In this document: positions 1-12,102 of the stretch, one piece after another | Layout of the letters: every line of letters begins with the position of its first letter | Position numbering within the stretch: position 1 is the first letter of the stretch | Assembly (NCBI GenBank): GCA_933228675.1 | Contig: OW121744.1 | Coordinates: 117,451,600 to 117,515,599, forward strand | Origin: Stomorhina lunata | Lineage: Eukaryota > Arthropoda > Insecta > Diptera > Rhiniidae | Reading direction: 5' to 3' | DNA length: 64,000 nt | The notes under the pieces: generated by a model | Told to the model about the DNA's origin: nothing | Database searches by the model: none | Seen by the model: the letters and a program-made list of their open reading frames with translations, nothing else | Translations under genes and position numbers: made by a program

Positions 1-3000
1 TATGCTATGATATTTTGCTAAATTTAAAAACCTTGCGTCTCTGAAAAAACCCCTTGTGTTGGCATCACTAATTTCGAGTGCTTTGCTTTTAACCCACAAG
101 AGGGTATTTATGTGCATTTATTTAATTCAAATTTCAAATAATTTTTCTGATTTTTTACGCAGAAGGCTGTCTGTTTTTCTGTCTGTCCGCTGGGCAAATT
201 GTTACGCAGTGTTCACAAGCAACCAGCAGCATTTTAGAATTAAATGTCTGCGCAAAATTTAGTTAATTTGTGCCTGTGGGTTAAATGATCGTTCGTATGT
301 ATGCTATTTGCAGGGAGTAGGATTAAATTTGAAAGCATTTGTTGGAAATGGAAAAAGAAGGAAGTTTAAGTGTTTATTGCTGTTCTAGTTTAGGGTATTT
401 TTCTGATGAAGGCAGACAGGCATAACGAAAGATTTTATGTTGAATTTTTATGGGTTTTTTTAAATAGACGCCAAATTTTTAAGGAATATGAATAGAGTTT
501 TTTTAAGAAGTTAAAAGGAGAGGGACCTGGTTTGTTATTAAAATGTAGAAAGATCATTAAAACGACTATTAGTGCATGCAGGAAGTTGGGATATAGAAAT
601 AGTGTCTCAGTCTTTCGATTTTTGAGTATCAGATTAAGACACTGAAATGTTTACAGATCTGATAAACCTTAAGGTTCTGATCTTAAAGGCCAACATATTT
701 GTGAATGGCATAGGCCCAATGTTACCAAAAGCACAATGACTATAATCCTTTAATATAACTGAGCTTTCTCTAATAAATTTTGTTGAAAAACTAAAATTTC
801 TTGTTCGATGTCAGATTTGGTCTAAAGGGTTTCGATAATTCCGAGAACTTTTGTTTGGTTAATATATATAACTAATAGACATTTTTAACACTTTAAAATT
901 GATAATTTTGGAATTGTATGGCCCTTAACTGAGATCTTGTAACTCAGTTTACCTTAAGAGTTTTTTTCATTCATATCCATTCGATCATTTCAAATTTCCC
1001 AGTATTGCTGACAAGAACACGTTTAATTATACATACATACGTTTAAGATTTTAGATTTTCTTGTTGTATTTATGACTAAAAACTCCCTCTCTTACAAATG
1101 ACAAACATTGTATGTATGTCTCTTATGGATTCGTCATCATCCTCCCGCTGATCTTAAGAAAAAAAAACCAAGAATAGCAAAGGCAAGCAAAAGACGAAGA
1201 AAATCATTTAAAACAAGAAGGCCATCCATAAAGAAAGACAGACTTAGGCAAACAAAAAAATATGACAAAATTGATGATGTAGTTGAAAAAATATATATAA
1301 ATTAAAAAAAAAAGATCATTTTTATAACTAAACGTCTGCAACACCAACATTGTATGGAACAGAAAATGGCTAAAAATGTTGGGTTGGATGGATAAGATGT
1401 TTTGGCTTTTTTTAATTTTTATTCCAAGCTATCATATAGAGTTTCCAAGAAAACCACCTACCTACCTACCTTTAACAACTTATATCAACCTATACATAAT
1501 CATACACCCAACCCATACAAGAAGCTTCTACTAGACTATGAAATGATATAAGACAAAATTGTTACGAACCCAGTTTAACACCACCAGCACCGCCATCACC
1601 ACCACCACACCAACCAACCTACCACCTTCTAAGTATTTTAAAGAAAAAATTTAAAATCTTTTAAAAAGGGATCATTCATTTAAGTCTGTCTGAAATGTAA
1701 CCCACACATTCATCTGAAATGAAGATCCATACAGGCAGGCAAGGCAAAGCAAAGCAACCCAACCTTAAAACCCCATAAACCAAATTGAAAAAATTTAAAA
1801 GAAACTTGTTTTTCATTATTGCGCAGACGCAAATGCGAACCCACTCACTCTTCGTTTAGGTTGTTTTTTTTTTTCAGAAAAAAAATCTACAAACTCAAGA
1901 AATGTGAATATCAAGAGAAAGAAGAAGGTTGTGTTATTATTTTCTTAAACAACAATTGATTACTCATGGCAGACAAAACAATAAAAGAAGCAACAGCGTC
2001 AGTTTGTAGTAGAATTTACAAAAAGACGCCGTCTGTCTTGGAGACCAAACCAAACGTCCAACTGATCAACAGCAGTAGCGACCCTCTTTTTGCCGTTCTT
2101 TTAAATAAAATCAAACATGATAATGAAGTTTAAATCCTGTTAAAAAATTGGGGTGGATGGTTCAAGAAAAAACACATACAGACAAGTACATTATACCAAT
2201 AAATAACAAGATACACATAGACAACAGAAAAATAACAAAAGCAACAAATGATTTCTTATATACAACCCGTCTTCCAAACATGTGTATTCTTCTTAGTCCA
2301 AACCATAAGATTGTAGGTGTATGAGAGGGCAGAAAACCTACACGAAAGACCCCTTTTTTCTTACAAATGTTCTTCTTTCATTTCTTAAATATCATCTCTT
2401 GCCTTGAATTTTGTTGTTTGCCGTGATCTATACTCAAACGAAAAAAAGCCAAAACTCTAGTTAAAAAGCAGGTAAAATTTTTCATTCAACAGCTGCGGGG
2501 TGTTTAAATTTAACTCCTCTTTTTTGTTAAGCTGAAATCATACAGGTAAAATACTACCTGTACTTTTAATTCAATTTAAACAACCACCACTATTTCAGTA
2601 GATTTTTTTCTGTATTGTTATTTCCCCCTGTAACAGGAAATTGTTGTATAGAGATTTTTAATGCGTCATGAGATTTTCTCATAGTTTTACCCGCCAAACA
2701 GATCAACATGATTGAGGGGGATCTATTAGACAGAAAAAACAACCCTTAAAAGTAGTCAACTGTTCGCTATTTTACCTGTCAGTTCAGTGGAGCCACCCTT
2801 TCTTATTGAGTTGCTTTTTTACCATTACAATTTAGAGGGAAATGCGTCTGACTTCCAAGAAGTTTATATAAGAGCTTAATAATAGTAATATTTCACAGAA
2901 TTCTGTCATGATTCATACTCAGGAACTTAACAAATGGAAGTCTAACTTACATGGTTCCATAAGATATACAATACAGGCAAAATCGCAATGGTCACGGTCA

Positions 3001-6000
3001 CTCATTTCTAGACACGAAAAGATCTCTCAAAGTTTTTAAAAGTTAAAGTCTAACGTAATTCTATAAGAAATAGAAATCTGCGAAGAACACCATGATCGCA
3101 ATTAATGATTTCTTGAATCAGTTTAGGTCAAGGCTCATTTAAAATTCAGAAATTTCCTTTTAATATACAACTCTACCACCCACTTCAGGTGATCTGCATA
3201 TTCTAAAAGATTACTAAGATATTATCTATTTTGATCTGGCTGTAAAATTTTTCAAAACAAATGAAGTCAGAAAAAGTGGTAACATGTTTTTGTAAGCTTA
3301 TTTTTTGGGTGGGTGTTTTTTCTCATTCAAATTAGAGGTTGGTGGGTATTTTTTTGCTTGATCAATGCTCAATTTAAGTTGTTTGTCTTTCAATGTTGTC
3401 TTGTCCAATAACACAAATGAACTTTTAGATTAAAAGCTGAAGCTGTCACCGAGATTTCTTTGAAAAGAAACCAAAAAACCAATACAAAAAAAGAAATATA
3501 CTTAAACTTACTTGTAACGATCATAAACTCATACAATTTATTTGCCATGACTATGAAAATGAGGTTCTCTAATTCGAGAAAAAAATGCTGATACAATATT
3601 AAATTTAAAATATAAAATACACTAAGCGTGAATTAGCAATCAAGCCTAAGATAAGATTAATATGAAAAAATATAAAAAAAGTAATGCGTGGGTTGTGGGT
3701 GTATATTCTCATACATGAATGACAACAGCTTTGAAAACAAGACTACACCTAAAAGCTATGACCACAAGTTTAAAATCTAATATAGAGTTAGTGAAAGACT
3801 TTAGAAAAAGGTGGGTGGTTGGTAGGGTGAGATTGGAAATAATGATCATGACAAAAAAGGTCATAAAGTAGGGGAAATATAAAGGTTTTAAAGATAATAT
3901 AATGATCATGACAAAGAAGCTGTATTTCTTTGATATAAAAAAAGCTTTTAAGTTCATGAAAAACAAGCAAAGCTCCGATGTTTGTGAAGAGTTTAGAAAA
4001 AGCTTTAAAGTGTCTTACATTAAAAAACATATTAAATGTTAAGTTTAGTAAAGCTTAATTATGTACATAACTAACTTATTTGTAATAATAATGCAATTTA
4101 TTTGCCATGACTATCAAAATGCGGGTTTTAAATTAGGCCCTATGGCTTCATCTCGCCAAATTGTTAAGCTCTCAAACAGTTTTGAAGTAAAAAATGTATG
4201 TAACAGTGTTCAAAGCTTAAAGCCTAAAACAGCTTTTAAGTTTAGGTATAGTAATATTTTTTAGATTTTGTATAAAATGTTGGGGTTATTTAAGTAAAAC
4301 TTTAATATTCAGTTCAGCTTGATTCTTAACTTAAGCTTTATAGCATAAGATACGAGTAGCTTTAAAATTTCACGGAAAAAAAATGAAAAAGCTTTGGGAT
4401 GTGTTTAGATGTTATAAAGTCATACAACATTTAAGAGCCTTTTAATATTAAGTTTTAAGTTTGTTTTTAATTTAATAAAGCCTTTAAGTTGAGCTTTTAA
4501 GAGAGCTTAAGCACTGCTTAATCAAATATTAGAGTTTAAGATCTAGAAGTGTTTAAATAATCTCAAAAAGAGCACAATTGAAGTTAAAAAGCTTTGAAGA
4601 GTAAGTAAAGCAAAGCTTGTAGCATTTTAAAAAATATTTGGATAGAGTTTATATAACTACAAGTTTTTTATCTGTAGATTAGATTTTAGGTTAACGAAAT
4701 TTTTTAAGCTTTAAAAAAATAAAACTTGAATGTCAGCTTTACGTCTTATATGTTCTAAGCTATAAATTTAAAGTATTGAAAATCTTTGACTTATTTTTAT
4801 TAACTATATGTTTATGGCCTTTTAAAATATTTTTTGGATCCAATTTATGAAACTACATTAGAAGCGTTTATTTTGAAAAAATATAAACTTTGATTTAAAT
4901 ATAAAGCTTTTTCAGCATTTAGTAGACAGCATTAGAGCTTTAAACTTTTGTTTTTGATGTATTGACAACTAAAGGATAAGAGCTTTTATGATTAAGCTAG
5001 TCTCATACTGAAACTAGCTTAATGTTTAATAAATCTTAGAGATTCAGGGCATAAGTAAAGTTTTTAAGATGAAAATAAACATAAAGCACTATGGACTAGT
5101 TTGAGGCCCTATGCTCCACTGGGAGCCAAGGTTAACAGAAGAAAAAGAATGGACTAGTTAAATATTCCAAAAAATATTGTAAAACAAAGTTTAATTTAAT
5201 TCTTCTTTTCTAAATAGATATTAGTTGCAAAATAATTGAATATTTATAGCACGTATAATGTCAGGATGTAGTCCCTGTTATGTCCTAGCATTCGTGGAAA
5301 CCTGCTCATAAGTGTTTCGTTATTAGCAAAAGTTCAAGGATCTCTTTCATATTACTTCTGCCATTTAAAAAGCTCATTAATATTATTTCTTTAAGCCTGC
5401 CTTTCGAAATTAAAAGAAAATAATACAATTGGCAGTTTTTGAATCGTAAGAATACAGGCATTTTAAGGTAATTTCTCAGTTATAAGGGCGGCAGGTGGTA
5501 TGTTTTTCAATATAAGATGGCTAGTTTTAATAATGGCGATTTAAGCAAACCTTCAACAACAACCAGGTCGTCTTTTGCACTTAGTTTATCTTAAAAATTT
5601 TAAAGCCAAGTTATGGTGTCTTAAAATTTTTGGGTTGGTTAAGGTCTTTTTTTTATATCTTAAGCTAAAAAAACGAAATTACTTTGACGAAAGAAGACGG
5701 GTTAAAATGTATTGATGGAGATGATGTTTAGTTGGTGGAACAAAAAAATTGTTTATGATGTTGATTATGGGTGGGTAGGGGTCTCAATTTGGTAAGATGG
5801 TAATTTTATTTGTTTCTTTTTTTGCTCTTTTCATAAATATAAAGGTTTAAAGTGTTTTACTTGAAGAAATATTTAAACAAAATTTGTTAATGGATATTTT
5901 TTTCTTCGCAGTTTGAAAAGTAGTTTAACTGCTAAATCAACTGATAAACAAGGGGGAGATTTAAGTCAAAATAATTTTAAATTGTTATAAAAAATGTGGG

Positions 6001-8659
6001 CGTTGAATTCAACAAAAAAAATATCAAGGTTATAAACAAATTTTTATTAAACTATTATATGTTGCTGGTTGATTTTATAAAAATTTAAATAAAAGGTGTA
6101 ATTTTTTTTGGTTAATGCTTTAAGACATTTAACCACAGAGGCTTATCCCTTTAAAAACCTTACACGTTACCCAAAAGCAGGTGCATCCCTTTCTTACATT
6201 AAGACTTTTTGAAGTTTCCTAAAGACAGTTAAAGTTAATTTTCTTCGAAAATAAGCAAAACAAAAACAGACCGACCAACAGGTTGTTTTTTAAATGTATG
6301 TATATAAAGGCTAAAAGGAAGACAAACACCCTTTTTTAAACTCAACCATCATTTTTATTTTAAAATTCATATACAAAATAAATTTGTTTGTGAATGTGTA
6401 GGTTTCAAACTGTTTTGTAACATTTCAGAAGAAAAAAAAATAGCCACAACAGTTGTTTTCGTGTTCAAAAAGAAACCTTTAAGAAAAAAATCTCATTATC
6501 CTTTATTCTCTGCTCTCATCCTTATGCTGTTCTTTAAGTAAAAAAGAAAAAATAACAAGTTTTTTTTTCTTATAAACTTCTGGACTCTTCCTTAAATTAT
6601 TTCAAGACAGTCCTGACAAACAACCAGGCAACATGTGCTAAAAATTCCCAGACATTTATAGATTTTTTTTTACATTTTCTGTTTTAGTTTCAATTGAAAA
6701 AAATGAGGGGTTGTTTTCCTTGCGAGTCCTTTTTTTAAGTCTTAAAGAAACTAATAAAACCAAACCAGTTGCATTTCTTAATTTAAAAAATGCATTTTTA
6801 TTTCAGTTTTATTTTTTTACAATTCCATATTATAGGGGTAACAAGTGTTTAGTCTTTCTACTGACAGGTTATTTTAGCTGGTTTTGAAATTAGGGTTGGT
6901 TTTTCATTTCTTTAAGAAAATTTTGAAGACGTTTTTCTTTAATGATGAGTTTGTTATAAAATTGACCAGAGGGTTGGCAATTTTGAATTTTCAAACTTCC
7001 TTGGGGGTTTTCTGAAAATTCCCACGTTTTTTGAAGACTATCTTGAGGAGTCTATTAAGTTTCTTTAAGATATTTCCCAGCTATTTACAGGCAATTAATT
7101 AAAGGTATTTGTGGTTAATATTTAAGAAAGTCTTATATTTTCTTAGAATTATAGTTCCCACAAAAATTATCGAACCTTGAAGTCAATTTAGGGAAGGGAA
7201 AATAGGAAACAAATCTTTAAATGCCTCCGATCCTCCTCTTTTTACAATGACAATTTTTTTTTACCATAATGTCCAATAAGGATCTTAACCACAATATAAT
7301 TAATTGTTCAATGTCGTGAGAGATAATGGTTTTTACGTAAGTTATTTCAATTATACTAATCGGGTTTCGTAGGATATTAACGCAGGTTTTCCAAATTATT
7401 GTATGCGACCTACATGTAGTAATTAAAAATTTTTCTTATCTTTAATAAATTTTCGTTAGTATTAAAATTTTGCGATTTTTAGGTAATGTCTCCTACAATT
7501 TTTGTATCGTTCTGATCTGATCATCAAGAAAAACCTCGACGGAAAATTAGCTGGTTTTAATGTTTTTTAATCTCATAAAATTTCCCGTGTGGGGATTAAT
7601 CTCAGCGCAGATTTTCCAAATTTTGTAGTAAAAGATTTTTCACAATTTTTCATTGGCCATTGTGATCTCAAAGAAAACTTTAATTGATTCAAAATTTAGC
7701 TGATCACCAATCTTTCAATTTTTAGTTTTGATCTTCAAAAATCCCTTCTACTGTTAACTCTTTTTTGAGGATCACCCACTTAACTCTTCGTAGCTTTTTT
7801 CCACCACGATCACAACATGCAAACTTTAAACATAAATTCTTACAATTTAGCCTTTCACTAGATCACGCACGAATATCTACCAGCATTTTAAAGCACCACC
7901 CAATAAAAAAAAAATATCAAAAAACCACAAAAGCCTAAAAACCTAAAAGTTAACTTTAAGACAGAACAGACAGCATAAAAAAATCATGCAACTCAATGTT
8001 AAAAAGATTTTTTTTCCAAACAAAATGTGAATATGAAATAAACAAATTTTTGAATGCTGGTGCGTGAGTTCAGTCGTCCATTTCATATGACAAAAAACAA
8101 AATTGTAGAAAAAAATTCAAAACCATGGGTTGGGTGGCTGACTGGCGGGTTATTACATGGCACGTTTAAAAAGACAAGCCTGGTAGAAAAAGAAGAAAAA
8201 AAAAAATACTATCTAAAAAATCCCAATAACACACCCGCCCTCTAGCTAAAGTTAATGACTAGTTAGTTTTTTTTTTAATTAATTTTATTATTTTGCACTT
8301 TTAAATAGGCAGATGATCATTAATAACTTTATTTTTGTTAGAAAAAATTTTAACTCACAGTAAAAATACTTTGTTAAAAGTCCACAACAACGTCAAGATT
8401 TAGGAAAATAATATTGAGTAAACCCATTAGTGTCGCCAAATACCCCGAACAAAATACTCGTATGGAAAATTAATATGATTTTATGGTGGAGGTCAAACTT
8501 TTGAGGCAAAACACTGTGACAAATTTGAGCTTAGAGTAATACGAGTATACGAGAATAAAGACTTTATTTATATTAAGTACCGGTTTGAAAAGCTTTTAGT
8601 ATTAGAGAACTGTTTTATATGCAATTTTATTTTTAACCAAAACGCTTTTTTTTATTAAA

Positions 8660-8810
8660 AAATATGTTAAAAGCTTTTTGTAAAAACCGATTGATAAGCT
8701 TTTTGTAAAAAGCTATTGAAGAGCTTTTTGTTAAAAGCTATTGAAAAGCTTTTTGTAGAAAGCTATTTAAAAGCTTTATGTAAAATGCTATTGAAAAGCT
8801 TTTTCAAAAA
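8660..8810. repeat. 25-bp tandem repeat built on AGCTTTTTGTAAAAAGCT
   Basis: About six head-to-tail units of roughly 25 bp are visible. Each contains AGCTTTTTGTAAAAAGCT, itself an inverted repeat, followed by ATTGAA. Units differ by a few substitutions. The open frame through it is a by-product of the repeat and is not called as a gene. Confidence 0.75.
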
Positions 8811-10660
8811 AGACTTCAATAACATTGTAAAATTCGAAAACCCCCAAGTGTTTCTTAAGCAACTAAAGCAAGCTATCAGTAGAAAAAAGCTTTTTTTAAA
8901 AAAGCTTTTTCTGAAAGAGTTGGTGAAAGTAATTTAAAGTGTTTTTTTTTTAAATAAAAGCTATAGCAAAAATGTGTTGGACTACACATTTTTTATCCAA
9001 AACAACATTTTCATCTTCATAACTCACAATACCTATAACATTTAAGTAGCGCCCAGCCCCACTCTCACAAAAAAAAATTGCGTATGCTTAACGATAATGA
9101 CGATGACAACAGTAATAATGATGATGATGATCTCCAACACCCAACAACCGGTTCTCGATTATTGTTAATACTTCCCAGCTCACCCCCACAAAAGCAAAAC
9201 AAAAAGCTTCTCCAACATCAGCAGCAGCATTCACTCCACAACCAACCCATAAATATACAATTTAGAAGACAAAACACAAAGCAACCGATCTTTGTACTTT
9301 GAGAGAAGTCAATGAAGAAAACTAAACAAAAAATAAAAAAAATCGCGTGTGTCTGATCACCATGTCTGATGGCGGTTGGAGGTTTTCTGGTGATGTTGCT
9401 GAGGATGATGAGATTCGTGTGGTGTTTGGTTGTAGCTGTTGCTTTCAAGCTTACGACAAATGTTTGATTGTTAGCGTTGTCATTAAAATTTACGCGCCCA
9501 TTTTCAACCCACTCAAATTTGGTTGTATGTCTCCCTGGGTTTTGTTTTGTCGACACACAAAATGTATGCAAGTATGGGGGAATTTGTATATGTGTGTTTT
9601 GGTACTTTTTTTCTGAGGCGGATGTTAACAACAAATATTATTAAAAAAAAAAACGTAAGCAAGACATTGCTGCTGCTGCTGCTGATGAGGATGATGTGCA
9701 TGTTTTAACATTAATTTCATAATGAGTCGAGAATTTTGCCATGAAAGTTGTGGGTGATATTTCTTTTTAATAAATAGTTAATGTCTTAAATTGTTAAATA
9801 TTTAAGCAAATTATTAAATTAGGAGAGTTTTTCGATCAAGGAATCTATCTATATCCTTTTAAATTGTTTAATGAACTTGATTTTCATTTCTTGATCACTC
9901 AAAAAAAAAAAACCCTGACCATTAAATTTTCAGATTTTTTGCTTTGAAATGTAGGTATCATGTCACGTCTTTTACTATAGACAAACATTTGTAATTTAAC
10001 ACCCACTCCAAAAACCCACTATACAATTTTAAGAAAAAAAAAGTACCCTTTGCTAAAATTTAAGGTTTGGGTTTATTATTGTTCCTAATGATGCTGTCAC
10101 AGATACACAAACATATGGTATGGCCCCAAACTTAACCAGACTGTCTTACTCTATACCTTTACACCCATTTTTATTTTGTTTTTATGCCACAAAAAAAACT
10201 GATACAAAGTTTGATACATGACTTGGAGTCTTTTGTAGCCAGCATCCACCCACTTTTTAGTATGAAAACAACAAAAAATGGAAATGAAATAAATAAAAAT
10301 CTCAGCTACATTAGGCTTTAACGATTATATGGAAAAACTGAAGTAAATAAAAAATTAGAAATAATTTAGGGAAGGTTAGAAACATATTTACATATGGATA
10401 GACAACAGAGATATAAGGATCATCATAGACTGATATAAAATCTTTAACTTTCCGATCTATCACAATTTTTATTAATAAAGAATTAAAAGATTTGAAAAAG
10501 AAGAAATATAAGTTGTCTTTCTTTATGTTATTAAGTTTGAAAGATATGTATATCAAATATCCAAAAAGCTATTGAATTCCCTTAGTATACACGTTACGAA
10601 ATCTAATACTACAAGAGTTAGAGCTTTTTTAAAGTTTACATATAAAATATTTATAACATC

Positions 10661-10744
10661 GCGGTGGAGCTTGTAAATCCTAGAGGGCGCCATATTCAAA
10701 CTGCGGTGGAGCTTGTAAATCCTAGAGGGCGTCATATTCAAACT
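10661..10744 (-). promoter_or_regulatory. Tandem 42-bp duplication carrying two CTCF-like sites
   Basis: Two adjacent 42-bp units (10661-10702 and 10703-10744) differ by one base. Each contains CCTAGAGGGCG(C/T)C; on the - strand the first reads GGCGCCCTCTAGG, matching the GCGCC(C/A)(T/C)CTAG core known for CTCF in flies and vertebrates. The second has one change (ACGCC). The spacing of 42 bp is about four helical turns. GC content is clearly above the surroundings. Insulator function is inference; the match to the core motif is direct. Confidence 0.4.
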
Positions 10745-12019
10745 GGCGTATAGTATAGAGCTGGTGATTCCTATGTAAACTCGAAAGCTCAATGACTGGC
10801 TCTGGAGTTTCAACTTTCATTAAACTTCCTTAAGAGGATTGTTTTAAACAGTTTTAAAAACTTTTAAATTTAAAGGTAATAACATTTTTTATCTTCCTTA
10901 TACGACTGGTTCCAATTGAAATATGGTAGGGTATAAAAATATAGAGCAATTCATTCACAAAAAAATAAAAAAATAAATGTTTTTTTCTTTGGTAAAGGGT
11001 AAAATACCCAAACAAACAAAAAAAATAAATAAAACGCAGATAGAGCATAGACACAGCAACTCAGGCATAAAAAAAATGACTTAAAAAGTGGGTGGCTTGT
11101 TATTTGTCTACTCTTAAAATGTGATTTGAATATAAATATATAAAAATGTATATAAAACGAAATTTTGGTTGGGTGCAAAACTTCTAGGAATTGTCAATAT
11201 AACCTTGAACTTATCAGAGACAAACAAAAGTTTAAGGGAGATTAACACATATACAAGAATGTTTTAGTAACAACTTAAGTTTCCTAAAAGTGATAAAAAA
11301 AAGTCTCTTTAAAAGTTTTAAAAATTTTTTGAAGGAATTTTTAATCTTTTGAAAAGCTGCAAAGATTTATACCATAAACACAAGTGATCAAGCTCAACGA
11401 TGTATTTAGAAAAAAAAGCTTAAAACAAACAAAAGCTTAAGCTTTGTTATTTTAAAAAAGATCTAATAGCTTAAAAGTTCCCAAGAGTACTAAAATTTAA
11501 AAAATTAAAACAAATATTCTAAACATTAAAATTCCATTGTTTTAATAAAACCCAAGTTTTATTCAAAAATATTACAAATTTCATCATACAATAGTTAACA
11601 GCCACCCAAATATTATGACTCATCCTCCTCTTACTTCTTGTCTAAAAAACAGCCGCTTGTCAAAATTCCCTTTCTGCTTTAAGAAAGACAATGTTTCCGA
11701 AAGGTACCACATAAATATGTACGAGTGTATGAAGAGATGTAGGGAAAAACATGTTGGTTCTTATTTCAACAATTTATGCATACCGATAGTATTCCAGGAA
11801 TATTAACAACAACAACAACAACAAAAATGACAAACATAAAAACTTAACTACAAGACGCCCCCTCCTACCTTTTGATGAAACTAAATTTCAAAGAATCGCA
11901 AAAATGAGCACAATTCCTAAAGAAATATTTTTATAAAAGTTTAAGCAAAACTAAACAAAAAAAATTCAAAGCGGATGTTTATTAAAAAAAAATCTTATTT
12001 TGTTGTATCTTTTTTGCAG

Positions 12020-12102
12020 TTGGTAGGGATTGGCAGTAAAGGCATTGGCAATATTGCATTTAAAGGTTTTATTGAAGCATCAACAATAGTGTTGAAAAAG
12101 CC
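12020..12102 (+). other. chn: 5' untranslated part of the first chn coding exon
   Basis: A polypyrimidine run followed by TTTTTTGCAG ends at 12019, and the ATG at 12103 lies 83 bases downstream with context AAGCC before ATG. This indicates at least one upstream non-coding exon, not identified here. Confidence 0.55.

Larger units (their letters stand above)
1..12019. other. Upstream or first-intron region of chn, no supported gene
   Basis: No open frame here looks like a real protein; the longest (9218-9634, - strand, 138 codons) and its neighbours are low complexity. The DNA is AT-rich with CA, GAT and CAA microsatellites, for example around 9090-9140 and 11805-11825. AAGCTTT-containing runs recur between about 3.7 and 5.1 kb and near 8.6-8.9 kb. 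The stretch TTTGCCATGACTAT occurs twice (near 3540 and 4100), and AATGATCATGACAAA also twice (near 3840 and 3900). Because the first coding exon of chn has a splice acceptor in front of its 5' untranslated part, this region is probably intron or promoter of that gene. That placement is inference. Confidence 0.5.

Noticed and set aside
1108..1305. Basic 65-codon frame
   Set aside because: Lys/Arg richness comes from A-rich DNA; no family similarity, no promoter or splice signals.
2542..2563. TACAGGTA...TACCTGTA hairpin as a regulatory RNA
   Set aside because: Eight-base arms with a six-base loop are expected by chance in 64 kb of AT-rich DNA; no supporting context.
9218..9634. 138-codon open frame on the - strand
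   Set aside because: Low complexity, overlaps frames on the other strand and microsatellite DNA, no recognisable domain or splice context.
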